A stretch of DNA of 64,000 nucleotides from Nocardioidaceae bacterium (GTDB taxonomy: Bacteria; Actinomycetota; Actinomycetes; Propionibacteriales; Nocardioidaceae): NCBI GenBank assembly GCA_018672315.1, contig CP076053.1, positions 829,827 to 893,826 of the forward strand, written 5' to 3'. The position numbers and the translations under genes were made by a program. The notes under the pieces are model-generated. The model made no database searches and was not told where the DNA came from. It was given only the letters and a program-made list of their open reading frames with translations. Positions 31,955-40,772 of this stretch are shown here, in pieces. Numbering within the stretch: position 1 is the first letter of the stretch; each line of letters starts with the position of its first letter.

Positions 31955-33601
31955 ATGAGCCCCACAGCACCTTCGGCAGCGTCCTCCGGGCACCTGGCCG
32001 GCACCTACGACGTCGTCGTCGTCGGCGGCGGTCACAACGCCCTCGTGGCCGCTGCGTACCTCGGTCGTGCCGGACGCTCCGTGCTGGTCCTCGAGCGGCT
32101 CGACCAGCCCGGCGGGGCCGCCGTCTCCGGCAGCCCGTTCCCCGGCAAGGACGTCCGTCTCTCGCGCTACAGCTACCTCGTCTCGCTGCTGCCGCAACGG
32201 GTGCTCGACGACCTCGGCGTACGCCTGGAGCTCAGGTCGCGACGTACGGCGTCCTACACGCCGGTGCTCCGTGACGGTGTCGCCGGCGGTCTGCTCGTCG
32301 AACGACCGGAGGGCCAGGCGACCCGGGAGTCGTTCGCGGCCGTCACGGGAGGCGACGAGGCGTACGACGCCTGGCAGCGGTGGGGCGCCGACGCGGAGCG
32401 ACTCGCCCGCGCCGTGGAGCCGACGCTGACCCGGCCGCTGCCTCGGGCGTCGGACCTGCGCGACGCGGTCGGCCACGAGGTCTGGGACGACCTGGTGGAG
32501 CGTCCCCTCGGCGACGTCCTGGTCGAGCGCTTCGTCGACGAGGTGGTGCGGGGGGTGGTCGCCACCGACGCGCTGATCGGCACCTTCACCGACCTGCACT
32601 CCCCGGAGCGGTTGGCGAACCGCTGCTTCCTCTACCACGCGATCGGCGGCGCGACCGGGGAGTGGCGGGTGCCCGTCGGCGGCATGGGCGCGGTGAGCGC
32701 GGCGCTGGCCGAGGCCGCCTCGAGGCACGGCGCCGAGGTGCGGACGGGCTGCGACGTGGAGGCGGTGGACGCCTCCGTGGACGGCGTCGCGGTGCGCTTC
32801 GCCGGGCCCGACGGCGTCTCGACCGTCCGGGCGGCGCACGTGCTCGCAGGCGTCTCCCCCGCCGAGCTGCGGCGGCTGCGCGGCGTGAGCGAGCCGGCGA
32901 CCGGGCCGGCGGGCGCGGGACCCACCGGTGCGGTCGAGGGAAGCCAGCTCAAGATCAACATCCTCGTGGACCGGCTGCCGCGCCTGCGCTCAGGTGTCGA
33001 CCCGGCGGTCGCCTTCGCGGGCACGTTCCACGTCGCCGAGACCTGGGACGAGCTGGACCGGAGCCGGGCCGAGGCGCTGGCGGGCGAGCTGCCGAGCCGG
33101 CCGTGCGGCGAGCTCTACTGCCACTCCCTCACCGACGACAGCATCCTCGGCGCAGACCTGCGCGGCAGCGGGACCCACACGCTCACCTGGTTCGGCCTGA
33201 ACACCCCCGCCGCTCTCTTCAGCGGTGACGGGGAGCGGCGAGCCGCTGTCCGCGACGAGGCCGTACGCCGCGTCATCGCCGCGGTCGACGAGCACCTCGC
33301 CGAGCCCCTGGGCGCCTGCCTCGCCACCGACGCCGAGGGGCGGCCCTGCCTCGAGGCGCTCGTGCCGCAGGACCTGGAGGACCAGCTGCGACTCCCCGGC
33401 GGCCACATCTTCCACGGCGACCTGGGGTGGCCGTGGCGCAGCGACGACGAGACGCCGCGTACGCCGGCGGAGGCCTGGGGTGTCGCGACGGACCACCCCC
33501 GGCTGCTGCTGTGCGGCTCGGGGGCGGTCCGTGGTGGCGCGGTCAGCGGCATCGGCGGCCACAACGCCGCCCACGCCCTGCTGGAGACGGCCTCGGGCTG
33601 A
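31955..33601 (+). CDS. FAD-dependent oxidoreductase of the phytoene-desaturase-like (PYROXD2-like) family
   Basis: 548-residue flavoprotein. The N-terminal dinucleotide fold is YDVVVVGGGHNALVAAAYLGRAGRSVLVLER (about residues 18-48), followed by the GGAAVSG motif. The C-terminal FAD contact is LLLCGSGAVRGGAVSGIGGHNAAHALLE. This arrangement is shared by carotenoid desaturases and their non-carotenoid relatives. No carotenoid genes are near, so a carotenoid role is not supported. Reaction unknown. ATG placed by the leaderless promoter 61 bases after tRNA-His. Ends 28 bases before the convergent anti-sigma gene. Confidence 0.85.
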   Translation: MSPTAPSAASSGHLAGTYDVVVVGGGHNALVAAAYLGRAGRSVLVLERLDQPGGAAVSGSPFPGKDVRLSRYSYLVSLLPQRVLDDLGVRLELRSRRTASYTPVLRDGVAGGLLVERPEGQATRESFAAVTGGDEAYDAWQRWGADAERLARAVEPTLTRPLPRASDLRDAVGHEVWDDLVERPLGDVLVERFVDEVVRGVVATDALIGTFTDLHSPERLANRCFLYHAIGGATGEWRVPVGGMGAVSAALAEAASRHGAEVRTGCDVEAVDASVDGVAVRFAGPDGVSTVRAAHVLAGVSPAELRRLRGVSEPATGPAGAGPTGAVEGSQLKINILVDRLPRLRSGVDPAVAFAGTFHVAETWDELDRSRAEALAGELPSRPCGELYCHSLTDDSILGADLRGSGTHTLTWFGLNTPAALFSGDGERRAAVRDEAVRRVIAAVDEHLAEPLGACLATDAEGRPCLEALVPQDLEDQLRLPGGHIFHGDLGWPWRSDDETPRTPAEAWGVATDHPRLLLCGSGAVRGGAVSGIGGHNAAHALLETASG

Positions 33602-33628
33602 CGGGACGCCGGTGCCGCGACTCCGATC

Positions 33629-34369
33629 TCAGATGCCGGTCGGGTCCACCTGGGCGACCGGCTCGGTGGTCGGCTGCTCGGACCCTCCGGCCGGCTCGAC
33701 GGTCACGGCGAGCTCGGTGCCCGGCTCGGGCAGGTCGAGCGCCGTCCCGCGCTCGTCGAGCACCGTGACGCTGCGGGCCGTGCCGTCGCGGAGCAGCCAG
33801 AGCTGGTAGACGCGGTCTTCTCCCAGCTGCGGCATGCGGCTGGCGTCGACCGCGACGCGACGGGTGCCGGCCGACGCGGCCACCTGCAGGACACCGTCGC
33901 CGGGAACCGGCACCTCGAGCGTGTGCACGTCCTCGGCGGCGAAGACCTGCGAGGCCGCGACCTGCATGGACGGATCGTCGACCGAGGTCGCCACGACGCC
34001 CGCCCCACCGATCAGCGCCGCCGCCGCAGCCGCCGCCACCAGGCCGCGACGCCAGCGAAAGGCTCCTTTTGCGGCGACGCGAGCACCCCACCGGTCGTCG
34101 TCGGACCGGGCGCTGGACACGTCGGTGGCGGGCACCAGTGGCGGCAGCTGCCGCTGCTCGTCGACCTGCCTCAGCACGGCCGCACGCAGGCTCGACGGCA
34201 CCTCCCGCGCCTCGAGCGCCCCGAGCGCCGCCGTCACGGCCCGGAACTCCTCGGTCTCGACGCGGCAGGTGTCGCAGTCGGCGAGGTGGCTCTCGAACTC
34301 GGCTTCCTCCTGCACGCTCAGGGCGTGCAGCGCGTACGCACCGGACAGGGTGTGGACGTCGGTGCTCAT
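33629..34369 (-). CDS. rskA: Anti-sigma-K factor (RskA-like)
   Basis: 246-residue membrane protein that should hold SigK inactive. The cytoplasmic N-terminus has the zinc-type anti-sigma motif FESHLADCDTC (HxxxCxxC, about residues 28-36). One membrane helix follows (GLVAAAAAAALIGGAGVVATS, about 108-128) and then a RskA extracellular domain with VYQLWLLRDGTARSVTVLDERG. Its ATG overlaps the sigK stop (TGATG), so synthesis is coupled. Regulated proteolysis is how the family is relieved; the proteases are not in this operon. Confidence 0.92.
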   Translation of the reverse strand: MSTDVHTLSGAYALHALSVQEEAEFESHLADCDTCRVETEEFRAVTAALGALEAREVPSSLRAAVLRQVDEQRQLPPLVPATDVSSARSDDDRWGARVAAKGAFRWRRGLVAAAAAAALIGGAGVVATSVDDPSMQVAASQVFAAEDVHTLEVPVPGDGVLQVAASAGTRRVAVDASRMPQLGEDRVYQLWLLRDGTARSVTVLDERGTALDLPEPGTELAVTVEPAGGSEQPTTEPVAQVDPTGI

Positions 34370-34950
34370 CAGGCTCGTCCTTCCAGGCAGTCGCGCAGCC
34401 TGATCAGGCCGTCGCGCATCCGTGTCTTGATGGTGGGCAGCGGCTTGCCGAGCAGCGCCGCGACCTCCGGATAGCTGTATCCCTGGAAGTACGCGAGGCG
34501 TACGGACTCCAGCTGCAGCTCGGTCAGGGTGTCCAGGCAGCCACGCACCTCGGCGTGCTCGTCGGCGCGGATGGCCGCCTGCTCGGGAGCGTCGTGGTCG
34601 ATCTCGTCGAGGGCCGCGTGCCCGTCGTTGCGCCGCTGGGACTCACTGCGGCGTACGGCGTCGACGGCTCGGCGGTGCGCCACCGTCAGCACCCAGGTCT
34701 TCGCCCGGCCCCGGTCGGGGTCGAAGCGGGTGGCGTTGCGCCACACCTCCAGGAACGTCTCCTGGGTGACGTCCTCGGCGAGGGACGGGTCGCGGACGAC
34801 CCGTCGCGCGATGCCGAGGACGCTGGGTGCGAGGAGGTCGAAGAGATCCGCGTACGCCGCCCGGTCGCCGCGGGCGACCTGGGTGAGGAGTGCGTCGGGA
34901 TCCTCCGGCGGTGCGGAGTGGACCAGCTTGAGCCCGGTGTCGGCGGCCAT
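34369..34950 (-). CDS. sigK: ECF RNA polymerase sigma factor SigK
   Basis: 193-residue ECF sigma factor. Region 2 is DLFDLLAPSVLGIARRVVRDPSLAEDVTQETFLEVWRNATRFDPDRGRAKTWV and region 4 is LTELQLESVRLAYFQGYSYPEVAALLGKPLPTIKTRMRDGLIRLRDCL. This is the SigK type that pairs with RskA, the next gene. ATG at 34948-34950 follows GGGGGG; a more upstream ATG at 35022 is in frame but has no family similarity. No autoregulatory promoter could be identified with confidence. Confidence 0.93.
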   Translation of the reverse strand: MAADTGLKLVHSAPPEDPDALLTQVARGDRAAYADLFDLLAPSVLGIARRVVRDPSLAEDVTQETFLEVWRNATRFDPDRGRAKTWVLTVAHRRAVDAVRRSESQRRNDGHAALDEIDHDAPEQAAIRADEHAEVRGCLDTLTELQLESVRLAYFQGYSYPEVAALLGKPLPTIKTRMRDGLIRLRDCLEGRA

Positions 34951-35057
34951 CGGCCCCCCTGTCTTCTCGGTGTCGCCCGTGGTTCGGCCCCCCGGGCCTC
35001 CTGGATGGGTCACGGACATCATCCTCGCCCGGTTTCCGTCGCGCCGGGACCCGCTGC

Positions 35058-35063
35058 TAAAGT
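35058..35063 (+). promoter_or_regulatory. -10 box of tRNA-Lys
   Basis: TAAAGT, 14 bases before the tRNA 5' end. Confidence 0.35.
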
Positions 35064-35077
35064 TGCTACCGCTCCAC

Positions 35078-35138
<61 letters not shown>

Positions 35139-35150
<12 letters not shown>

Positions 35151-36344
35151 CGCCTCTCGACGGCCCGGACCGCTGCGGTCCGGGCCGTCGCTGCGTTCGA
35201 GGAGCACCATCGTCTCCACGTGCGCCGTCTGCGGGAACATGTCGAAGACGCGCGCGCGCGTGACCGTCCACCCGGGCAGCCGGTCGAGGTCGGCGCCGAG
35301 CGAGCCGAGATGACAGCTGGAGTAGACGAGGCGCTGCACGCCGCTCCCGGTGAGCCAGGTCGTCAGCTCGCCGATCCCGCGCCGCGGCGGGTTCACCACC
35401 ACGGTGCCGGGGTGGTCCTCCGGGGCGGCGGACGCGGCGTACGCACCGGCGTCGGCGTGCAGGAACTCCACGTCGAGGCCACCGCCCGCAGCAGCCTCAC
35501 GGGCGGCGTCGACCGCCTCTCCGCTGGACTCCACCCCCACGACCGGCGCGAGCGCTCCCGCTGCCGCCGTCGCCAGCGCGAAGCCGCCGACCCCGCAGTA
35601 GAGGTCCCACGTGCCGCGGCGGAGCCGGCCGCTCCTGCCCGACTCCTGCATCCATCGTGCCGCGGTGTCGTAGAGCTGCGCGGCGACGTGGTGGTTGGTC
35701 TGCAGGAACCCGCCCGGACGCAGCGCGAGGCGCAGCGGCCCGTGTGAGGTCGGCAGGGCGATCCCGAGCGTCCCGTGGTCGGTGAGCAGGTGCTCCTCGG
35801 GCCCCTCGAGCACCGCCGCGTGGGCGGGCTGGATGTTCGCCGAGGCGACGACGAGGTCGGGCAGTGCCGCCCGGAGCGCCGGCAGGTGCTTGCGCAGGCG
35901 CAGCAGGGCCTCGGTGGAGCGGAGCACCCACCGGACCATCAGGCCCCCGTCCGGCGCCACGGTGACCAGCACGTGCTTGAGCTCACCTCGACGGGCCGGC
36001 ACGTCGTAGGGCACGAGACCGGCGAGACCGACGTGGTCGGCCAGCACCGGCAGTGCCTGCACGAGACGGGGGTCGTGCAGACCGCAGTCCCGCAGGTCGA
36101 TGCCTCGCCCTGCCGGGTCGAGGATGCCGAGGGTGGGCTGCTCGACGGTGCCGGCGACGACCATCTTCGCCTTGTTGCGGAAGCCGCTCTCGGGGCCGGT
36201 GGCCACCGGCTCCCAGACCTCCGGCGGCACCGACGGCAGCGCCTGCGACGCCATGGCCGCCACGTCGTGAACCTGCTCGGCGTAGGGGGTGCCCATCCAC
36301 CGGCACGAGCGGCACCGAGCCGCGTCGAAGTGAGGGCACCGCAC
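35139..36344 (-). CDS. rlmC: 23S rRNA (uracil-C5)-methyltransferase, RlmC/RumB type
   Basis: Adds a methyl group to a uracil of 23S rRNA using SAM. 401 residues. N-terminal iron-sulfur cysteines are in CPHFDAARCRSCRWMGTPY (C3, C11, C14) with a fourth in IDLRDCGLHD, the RlmC pattern without a TRAM domain. The SAM site is WDLYCGVGGFALATAAAG, then VVNPPRRG and the catalytic cysteine VYSSCHLGSLGADL, and a final DMFPQTAHVETMVLLER. GTG start at 36342-36344 fits the promoter. The last codons run into tRNA-Lys on the opposite strand and its stop lies within the tRNA. Confidence 0.93.
35158..35190. terminator. Hairpin after tRNA-Lys, inside the rlmC coding region
   Basis: 14-base perfect stem CGACGGCCCGGACC (35158-35171) / GGTCCGGGCCGTCG (35177-35190), loop of 5. 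It is 7 bases after tRNA-Lys and lies entirely within the C-terminal codons of rlmC. Confidence 0.7.
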
Positions 36345-36350
36345 GCGCGA

Positions 36351-36378
36351 AACGTAGCGAAAGCAAGGACAAGGTCAA
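36351..36378 (-). promoter_or_regulatory. Promoter of rlmC (leaderless)
   Basis: TTGACC (36373-36378), 16-base spacer, TACGTT (36351-36356) on minus, then 6 bases to the GTG. One of the two cleanest sigma-70-type promoters in the window. Confidence 0.65.
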
Positions 36379-36506
36379 GATTCGGCCCGACCCCTCTCAC
36401 CGGGAGCGCGGGGTCGTCGATGATCGAGGGGATCCGCATCGACGTCGACACGGCACGGACGCCGCGTCGGGATGCGGTCGCAGGGTTCTCCACGGAAGGA
36501 GACATG

Positions 36507-38609
36507 ATGACCAGACGCGCCACCACCCCCGTCCTCGTCGCCGTGCTCCTCGTCGTGCTGCTCGCCGGGGCCGCCTTCGCCGGGCACCCCGGCTACGCCC
36601 TCACCTGGCCGGCTGCGGGCCTCGCGTGCCTGGTCCTGCTGCGGGTGCCGACACCGGCGGACCTCGGTGCCGCCGTCGGGCTCGCCGCGTTCGCCGCCGG
36701 CGCGCTGTTGCTGGGCGGCTGCGGCACACCGATCGCGGTGGCCTCAGGCCTGGCGATCGCGGCCGGCGCGCTGGTGACCCGCCGGGTCCTGCGACCCGGA
36801 CCGAGCGACTTCGACGTCGTCGACGCCCGCAGCCTGCTCCGGCTCGTGGTCGGGGTGGCGCTCGGTGCCTCGACCTCGGCGCTCGTGCTGGTCGCGGTCG
36901 CGCACTCGGGCGGCGTCGAGGTGACCGGTGACGTCATCCTGGTCAGGTTGGCGTCGACGGCCTCCTCCATGCTGCTGCTGCTGCCGCTGCACCGTCTTCT
37001 CCGCAGCGGGGGGTCCGAGGCCTGGACCGAGGTGCAGACCTGGGCACCGGCCGAGGCGTGGACCCAACGCTGCCTCCTGATCGCCCTGGCCCTCTTCTGT
37101 CTCCTCCAGCCGTGGTCCGCCGTCCTGCCGGTCGCCCTGGTCGTCCCGGCGCTGTGGAGCGCTCTGCGCGCCGGTCGTCGCGAGGTCACGCTCCAAGCCG
37201 TCGGGCTCTGCACCGTCGCGTACGTCGCGGCGCTCGCCGAGGTGGGCCCGGCGTCGGTGGCGGCCTCCCGCGGCTTCTCGACCACCGAGACCCTGGTCTC
37301 GACCCTGTTCTTCATCGCGCTGGCGGGAGCCTTCACCGTGCCACCGGACCTGGTGGTGCGCGCGCACCTGACCACCGTGGGCCGCGAGCGCCAGTTCTCG
37401 AGGAGCCTGGAGCTCGTTCTCCACGCCTCCGACCACGTCGCGATCATGCTCACCGATGCCACCGGGAGCGTGCAGCAGGCCAACGGCCCGGCAGCCGCCG
37501 TCGCCGGCGCCGAACCCGAGGATCTCGTCGGGCTGCCGTTGCCGTGGTTCGACCTGGCCGAGACGCATGGACAGGGCGCCGGGGGGTGCACCGCGGCCGA
37601 GCTCCCCGCGATCCTCGCCCGCGCCAGCACGCAGCCCGCCAGGGACCACCGCGTCCGCATGCCCGACGACTCCTGGCGCTGGTTCGAGGTGAAGGTCGAC
37701 GAGGTGCGTGACGGCGCACTGCTGCACGGCTGGTTGATCACCGCCTCGGACATCACCGAGCGCGCGGAGCTCGAGCACTCGCTCCGGCGCGCGCTGGAGC
37801 GCGACCAGCAGTCGCTGCGGCTGCTCACCGAGACCGACCGGTTCAAGGACGAGCTCGTCTCGACCATCTCCCACGAGCTGCGCACGCCGATCGCCAGCAT
37901 CGTCGGCTACGCGGAGATGCTGGCCGAGGAGCTCGAGCGCCAGGCCCCCGACCTCCTCGGCTTCCTCGAGCCGGTGACCCGCAACGCCCGACGGCTGCAC
38001 GGCCTCGTCGACGACCTGGTGCTGCTCGACGCCCTCGAGTCCTCGGAGAGGGTGACCCCTCGGGCGCCGGTCGATCTGCGAGCCGTCGTGCTCGCCGCCG
38101 TCACCCGCGCCGACTCGCGGGCTCCCCGGGGGGTGCGGGTGACCTTCGGCAACGTCGTCGACGACCCTCGCACCGACCACCGGATCTGCGGGGACGCCGC
38201 ACAGCTCACGCGAGCGGTCGACGCGCTCCTCGACAACGCGATGAAGTTCTCACCCGAGCTCGGTCGAGTGCGCGTGGACCTCGTCGTCCTCGAGAACCCC
38301 TTCGAGTCCGATGACGGCACCCAGCACACCACCCTCGTGCTCACCGTGCACGACGACGGGCAGGGGGTCGCGGCGCACGACCTCGGGCGTGTCTTCGACC
38401 GCTTCTACCGGTCGACATCGGTCTACGAGGCCCAGGTGCAGGGATCGGGTCTGGGACTGGCGCTGTGCAAGGCGATCATCGAGGCCCACGGCGGGGACAT
38501 CACCCTGGCGAGGAACCCCAGGGGTGGCACGGACGTGACCTGTCTGCTGCCGGTCCCGCAGCGCATCTCGAGCGCGAGCCCCCGTCTCAGCAGGACCGTC
38601 AGCGGGTGA
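36507..38609 (+). CDS. Membrane sensor histidine kinase with PAS domain
   Basis: 700-residue two-component sensor. The N-terminal third has about eight membrane helices in a MASE1-like arrangement (residues 1-290). A PAS domain follows (about 300-430, SLELVLHASDHVAIMLTDATGSVQQANGPAAAVAG...), then HisKA with the H-box FKDELVSTISHELRTPIASIVGYAEM, and the ATPase domain with DALLDNAMKFSPE (N), VHDDGQGVAAHDLGRVFDRFYR (G1/F) and GSGLGLALCKAIIEAHGG (G2). ATG at 36507 was preferred because AAGGAG sits 5 bases before it; an ATG at 36504 is adjacent. No response regulator lies next to it. Confidence 0.92.
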   Translation: MTRRATTPVLVAVLLVVLLAGAAFAGHPGYALTWPAAGLACLVLLRVPTPADLGAAVGLAAFAAGALLLGGCGTPIAVASGLAIAAGALVTRRVLRPGPSDFDVVDARSLLRLVVGVALGASTSALVLVAVAHSGGVEVTGDVILVRLASTASSMLLLLPLHRLLRSGGSEAWTEVQTWAPAEAWTQRCLLIALALFCLLQPWSAVLPVALVVPALWSALRAGRREVTLQAVGLCTVAYVAALAEVGPASVAASRGFSTTETLVSTLFFIALAGAFTVPPDLVVRAHLTTVGRERQFSRSLELVLHASDHVAIMLTDATGSVQQANGPAAAVAGAEPEDLVGLPLPWFDLAETHGQGAGGCTAAELPAILARASTQPARDHRVRMPDDSWRWFEVKVDEVRDGALLHGWLITASDITERAELEHSLRRALERDQQSLRLLTETDRFKDELVSTISHELRTPIASIVGYAEMLAEELERQAPDLLGFLEPVTRNARRLHGLVDDLVLLDALESSERVTPRAPVDLRAVVLAAVTRADSRAPRGVRVTFGNVVDDPRTDHRICGDAAQLTRAVDALLDNAMKFSPELGRVRVDLVVLENPFESDDGTQHTTLVLTVHDDGQGVAAHDLGRVFDRFYRSTSVYEAQVQGSGLGLALCKAIIEAHGGDITLARNPRGGTDVTCLLPVPQRISSASPRLSRTVSG

Positions 38610-38853
38610 CGCGCCGCAGGACGACGACGACCGCGACGAAGCCTGCGACGGCGCCCACTGCCTTCACGACGTTGTCGACCCGCACGTTGCCGTCGTCGTC
38701 GACGAAGGTCGCCTTGAGTGCGTGCACCTCGCGCTTGGCGACGGTCTTCGGGCTGGCGCGGTAGAGCAGGGTGTCGATGTTCTGCGCGAGCCGCTCACGG
38801 GTCGCCTCGACCTCGCTCTCGAGGTCCTCGGGGGACTGTCCGGCCTCGGTCAC
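38599..38853 (-). CDS. DUF3618 domain protein
   Basis: 84-residue protein. The first half, SPEDLESEVEATRERLAQNIDTLLYRASPK, is the DUF3618 signature helix, and the C-terminal hydrophobic stretch VVKAVGAVAGFVAVVVVLRRV is one membrane helix. Members are common small membrane-associated proteins of unknown role in Actinobacteria. GTG start after GAGGAGAG. Its 3' end overlaps the sensor kinase by 11 bases, convergently. Confidence 0.88.
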   Translation of the reverse strand: MTEAGQSPEDLESEVEATRERLAQNIDTLLYRASPKTVAKREVHALKATFVDDDGNVRVDNVVKAVGAVAGFVAVVVVLRRVTR

Positions 38854-38945
38854 GGAACTCTCCTCGTCGCTGACGTCTGCTCACCCGGCGGCAGCGGCGC
38901 CACCGGTCCACCGGACCCTACCGTCCTCCCGGCGCCGCGAACCCC

Positions 38946-39716
38946 TCACGTGCCCGGCACCCTGGAGGCGTCGAATCCCTCGGGCAGCTCGAGGCGGTGC
39001 GTACGCATCAGCTCGGCGTCGGCGAGCACCTCCCGGGTCGGCCGGTCCGCGGCGACACGTCCGCCGGACAGCACCACCGAGCGCGGGCACAGCCGCAGCG
39101 CGTACGGCAGGTCGTGGGTGACCATGACGATCGTCAGGCCGAGCCGGGCGTGCAGGTCCTCGAGCAGCTCGGCGAGCTCGCGCCGCGACAGCGGGTCGAG
39201 GTTGGAGCTGGGTTCGTCGAGCACGAGCACGTCGGGGCGCATCGCGAGCACCGTCGCCACGGCGACGCGGCGTCGCTGGCCGAAGGAGAGGTGGTGCGGC
39301 GGCCGCCCGCCGACATCGCCCATGCCGACCTGGGCCAACGCCCAGGCGACGCGTTCGTCGAGCTCGGCGCCCCGCAGGCCGGCGTTGCGGGGACCGAACG
39401 CGACGTCCTCGGAGACGGTCGGCATGAACAGCTGGTCGTCCGGGTCCTGGAAGACCAGCCCCACCCGTCGCCGCACCTCGGCCAGACGGGGTCCGGGGAC
39501 GGGCAGCCCCATGATCTCGACCTCGCCGACGGAGGCCTCCAGGATCCCGTTGAGGTGCAGCACCAGGGTGGTCTTGCCGGCGCCGTTGGGCCCCAGCAGG
39601 GCGACGCGTTCCCCTGCCGCCACCTCCAGGTCCACCGCCTCCAGGGCCCGGTGCCCGTCGGGGTAGACGTGTCCGACGCTCCTGAGCGAGACGGCTGCCG
39701 GCTGCTGCACCGTCAT
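38946..39716 (-). CDS. cbiO: ECF transporter ATP-binding protein CbiO/NikO
   Basis: 256-residue ATPase of the metal ECF transporter. Walker A GPNGAGKTTL (about residue 40), Q-loop VFQDPDDQLFMPTV with the ECF-specific DPDDQ sequence, signature LSFGQRRRVAVA (note LSFGQ rather than LSGGQ, normal for CbiO), Walker B VLVLDEPSSNLD, and H in MVTHD. Fourth gene of the cbiMNQO set; its ATG overlaps the cbiQ stop. Confidence 0.95.
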   Translation of the reverse strand: MTVQQPAAVSLRSVGHVYPDGHRALEAVDLEVAAGERVALLGPNGAGKTTLVLHLNGILEASVGEVEIMGLPVPGPRLAEVRRRVGLVFQDPDDQLFMPTVSEDVAFGPRNAGLRGAELDERVAWALAQVGMGDVGGRPPHHLSFGQRRRVAVATVLAMRPDVLVLDEPSSNLDPLSRRELAELLEDLHARLGLTIVMVTHDLPYALRLCPRSVVLSGGRVAADRPTREVLADAELMRTHRLELPEGFDASRVPGT

Positions 39717-40408
39717 CGGGTGGCCCGGGCGAGCCCGGCGCCGTCCGGTGCCCCCGGCCGGTACCCGCGCGACAGCATCGCCAGGTGCACCCGTTCCCCG
39801 CGCTCGTAGGAACGGATGAACAACGCCCCCACGCAGCGGGCCAGCGTCGGCCAGTGGCGTGGTGACCCACCGTCGACCCCGCGGGCGGCCAGGGCCGTCC
39901 GCATCCGTCCCAGGTCGCCTGCGACGACCTCGACGTAGCGCAGCATGAGGGAGGTGATGAGGAGCAGCGTCGCGGGGAGCCGCAGTCGCTCGAGCCCTGC
40001 CAGCAGCTCGCGCGGTGTGGTCGTGCTGGCGAGGACCAGGCTGGCGAGCACACCGAGCGTCGCGGTCGCGAGCAGCTCGCCGGCGTCGGCCAGACCGGGC
40101 CGGGACAGTGACAGACCGAGCACCTGCACCTGCTCACCCGGCGCGACGAAGGGCACCAGCACCGCGAAGACCACGAAGGGCGTCTCGACCAGCATCCGGG
40201 GCGCCAGGTGCCGCGCCGGCACCCGGGCGACGGCCGCGAGTGCCACGAGCGCGGCCGCGTACGCCCCGAACGCCGGCCACCAGGCGCCGGGCGTCGCGAC
40301 GACGACCAGCACGAAGGCGAACAGGGCGGGCAGCTTCAGGTGGGCGGGGGCGCGATGGACCGGTGAGCCCCGGTCGAGGTAGAGCAGGTGGTGGTGACCT
40401 CCGGCCAC
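39713..40408 (-). CDS. cbiQ: ECF transporter T component CbiQ/NikQ
   Basis: 231-residue membrane protein linking the ATPase to the substrate subunit. Starts VAGGHHHLLYLDRGSPVHRAPAHLKLPAL with the family's basic N-terminus, then five or six membrane segments, and the coupling motif region LAARGVDGGSPRHWP (the A-R-G motif that contacts CbiO). GTG at 40406-40408 is one base after the cbiN stop. ATGA junction with cbiO. Confidence 0.93.
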   Translation of the reverse strand: MAGGHHHLLYLDRGSPVHRAPAHLKLPALFAFVLVVVATPGAWWPAFGAYAAALVALAAVARVPARHLAPRMLVETPFVVFAVLVPFVAPGEQVQVLGLSLSRPGLADAGELLATATLGVLASLVLASTTTPRELLAGLERLRLPATLLLITSLMLRYVEVVAGDLGRMRTALAARGVDGGSPRHWPTLARCVGALFIRSYERGERVHLAMLSRGYRPGAPDGAGLARATR

Positions 40409-40409
40409 G

Positions 40410-40772
40410 TCAGGCGTCCCTGCGCGCCGGTTGCGCCGGCTCCGACGGAGCGGAGGACGGCTGGTCCGAGCGACGTCGCAGCAGCCAGAACGCTCCTCCG
40501 GCGATGCCGAGCACGGCCAGGGAGCCGACGATCCCCGCGGTGCCCGTGCCCACCCGGGAGTCGTCACCGGAGACGGCGTACCCGTCGAACGGCCCGATGG
40601 CCTCGGACTCGCGACCCTGCTCGGCGAAACCCCGGTCCTCCGCGACCCGCTCGAGGCCGTCCGGCGAGCCTGAGGCGAAGCCGCTCAGCACGCCGGCCAC
40701 GGCGAGGACGACGACGAGCGCCACCGCGGCCAGGACCTTGCCCGAGGGTCCGCGGCGGCCGGCGCCGCTCAC
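40410..40772 (-). CDS. cbiN: ECF metal transporter small subunit CbiN (PDGLE domain)
   Basis: 120-residue protein with two membrane helices (VLAAVALVVVLAVAGVLSGFA and GIVGSLAVLGIAGGAFWLL) bracketing an extracytoplasmic loop that carries SPDGLERVAEDRGF, the PDGLE motif. These small subunits are needed with CbiM for metal loading. GTG at 40770-40772 overlaps the cbiM stop by 4 bases (GTGA). Confidence 0.92.
   Translation of the reverse strand: MSGAGRRGPSGKVLAAVALVVVLAVAGVLSGFASGSPDGLERVAEDRGFAEQGRESEAIGPFDGYAVSGDDSRVGTGTAGIVGSLAVLGIAGGAFWLLRRRSDQPSSAPSEPAQPARRDA

Noticed and set aside
31955..33601. Carotenoid biosynthesis (crtI) call
   Set aside because: The family is broad, and no crtB, crtE or other carotenoid gene is near; a general FAD oxidoreductase call is safer.
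34951..35022. Upstream ATG of sigK giving a 217-residue form
   Set aside because: The extra residues are low complexity and a strong ribosome site precedes the internal ATG at 34950.
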